Assembly (NCBI RefSeq): GCF_003590795.1
Contig: NZ_QYUL01000001.1
Location: 1,505,001-1,569,000 of the forward strand
Source: Azospirillum cavernae
Lineage (GTDB): Bacteria > Pseudomonadota > Alphaproteobacteria > Azospirillales > Azospirillaceae
Length of the DNA stretch: 64,000 bases
Direction: 5' to 3'
This document shows positions 63,497 through 64,000 of the stretch, one piece after another. The first letter of the stretch is position 1. Every line of letters starts with the position of its first letter. A program made the translations under genes and the position numbers. Below the pieces are notes generated by a model. It saw only the letters and a program-made list of their open reading frames with translations. It ran no database searches and was not told the origin of the DNA.

Positions 63497-64000
63497 TTGA
63501 CGACAGGACGCCGGTGGAACTGGACCGGAGCCGCATCGCTGGCGGTTCTCATCCTCACCATCGCGCCAATCTCCAGCCGGGCGGACGACCGTCTGGCGGA
63601 CGGCGAGGAGCAAGCGCCGCTTCAACTGGTCGCCGAGGCGGCGGTCGCCGCCACCAACACAGTTTTGCGGGCGCCGGCCATGACCAAGCCAGCGCTTCCA
63701 GGCGATCTGGTCGGCATGATGCTGGTGAACCGCGCGGGCCAACCATCCCGGTCGCAGGCCGTCACCTTCGGTCAAGTGTTCGCCGCCGGAGCGGCGCCGC
63801 GCGGCGATGGAATCGAGGCGCGGATCGGCACACGGCAAACCCCGGCGCAAGCCGACGTCAAAACCCGTTACGCCGATGGCTCGATCAAGCACGCCATCCT
63901 GACCCTGACCGCTCCGGCCCTGGCCGCCGGGCGCGCCGTCGATGTGATGCTCGTCGCCGTCAAGGCCGCGCCGTCCGCTCCGCCTGTGACGGCCAACGCC
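63497..64000 (+). CDS. Secreted protein of unknown function, N-terminal part (cut by window edge)
   Basis: From a TTG at 63497 the frame is open to the end of the window (168 codons). It has a signal-peptide-like start (WTGAASLAVLILTIAPISSRA) and then about 130 residues of mature protein. The part VTFGQVFAAGAAPRGDGIEARI, QADVKTRYADGSIKHAILTL and LAAGRAVDVMLVAV resembles the RIFT-type barrel at the N-terminus of some secreted exo-lyase-like or surface proteins. The start is uncertain: there is no good ribosome site, and later ATGs occur only after the signal sequence. It may be a substrate or partner of the exosortase system; its C-terminus is not visible. Confidence 0.55.
   Translation, partial: MTTGRRWNWTGAASLAVLILTIAPISSRADDRLADGEEQAPLQLVAEAAVAATNTVLRAPAMTKPALPGDLVGMMLVNRAGQPSRSQAVTFGQVFAAGAAPRGDGIEARIGTRQTPAQADVKTRYADGSIKHAILTLTAPALAAGRAVDVMLVAVKAAPSAPPVTANA

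Noticed and set aside
63471..63499. Sigma-54 promoter before the last gene
   Set aside because: GG-N10-GC is met by chance in a G-rich run, the rest of the consensus is poor, and transcription would start at the proposed start codon.

Overview
The window reads as chromosomal DNA of a GC-rich alphaproteobacterium, most likely from the Rhodospirillales (Azospirillum/Novispirillum-like). This is inferred from codon use, a MucR/Ros regulator, RpoH-type sigma factor, split glycine decarboxylase, an XrtA/PEP-CTERM exopolysaccharide locus with the PrsK-PrsR-PrsT system, and NdvB-type GH17-GT2 synthase. No rRNA, tRNA, CRISPR array or complete insertion sequence was seen.

Layout. 1-7.3 kb: end of an acetoacetyl-CoA synthetase, a HAD phosphatase, a TerC membrane protein, HU, a MucR-like regulator, a sigma-32 factor, a globin-coupled chemoreceptor and two small unknown genes. 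7.4-12.2 kb: glycine cleavage operon gcvT-gcvH-gcvPA-gcvPB behind a tandem glycine riboswitch. 12.4-15.0 kb: accessory patch with a C1q-like tail-fibre-type protein, a SHOCT-type lipoprotein flanked by two direct repeats that carry the 3' end of a CDGSH iron-sulfur gene, the intact CDGSH gene, and a second lipoprotein. 15.1-18.4 kb: ispH and uvrB, separated by a palindromic GC-rich repeat. 18.7-24.0 kb: MASE1 hybrid histidine kinase, a stand-alone receiver, and an NCS2 permease with an extra GHKL-like tail. 24.2-28.9 kb: NdvB-like glucan synthase and an AraC-azlC-azlD cluster.

29.0-30.3 kb is a scar: the first 14 codons of dusA stop abruptly, followed by fragments of a tyrosine recombinase, a DUF2493 (SLOG) protein and a plasmid replication initiator. 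I read this as the edge of an old integrative element inserted at dusA. The far end of the element is not in the window.

30.6-64.0 kb is dominated by exopolysaccharide and envelope functions. A GT4 glycosyltransferase and a Wzx-like flippase come first, then a 1562-residue CheB-CheR-PAS-GAF-kinase-receiver fusion. The XrtA locus follows: amidotransferase and exosortase A/EpsI on the minus strand, a divergent glycosyltransferase, then a long minus-strand run transcribed in the order prsK, prsR, prsT, GT4, export lipoprotein, chain-length protein, tyrosine kinase, outer-membrane barrel, ATPase, deacetylase, FemAB protein. Many of these genes overlap by ATGA, so they are probably translationally coupled. 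The likely logic: PrsK/PrsR sense and activate (sigma-54 type), glycosyltransferases build a lipid-linked repeat, the flippase and Wza/Wzc-type proteins move and polymerise it, deacetylase/FemAB/amidotransferase modify it or its precursors, and XrtA processes sorted surface proteins. To the right lie a Gfo/Idh-epimerase fusion, another GT4, a WalW-like deacetylase, and the start of a secreted protein cut by the window edge.
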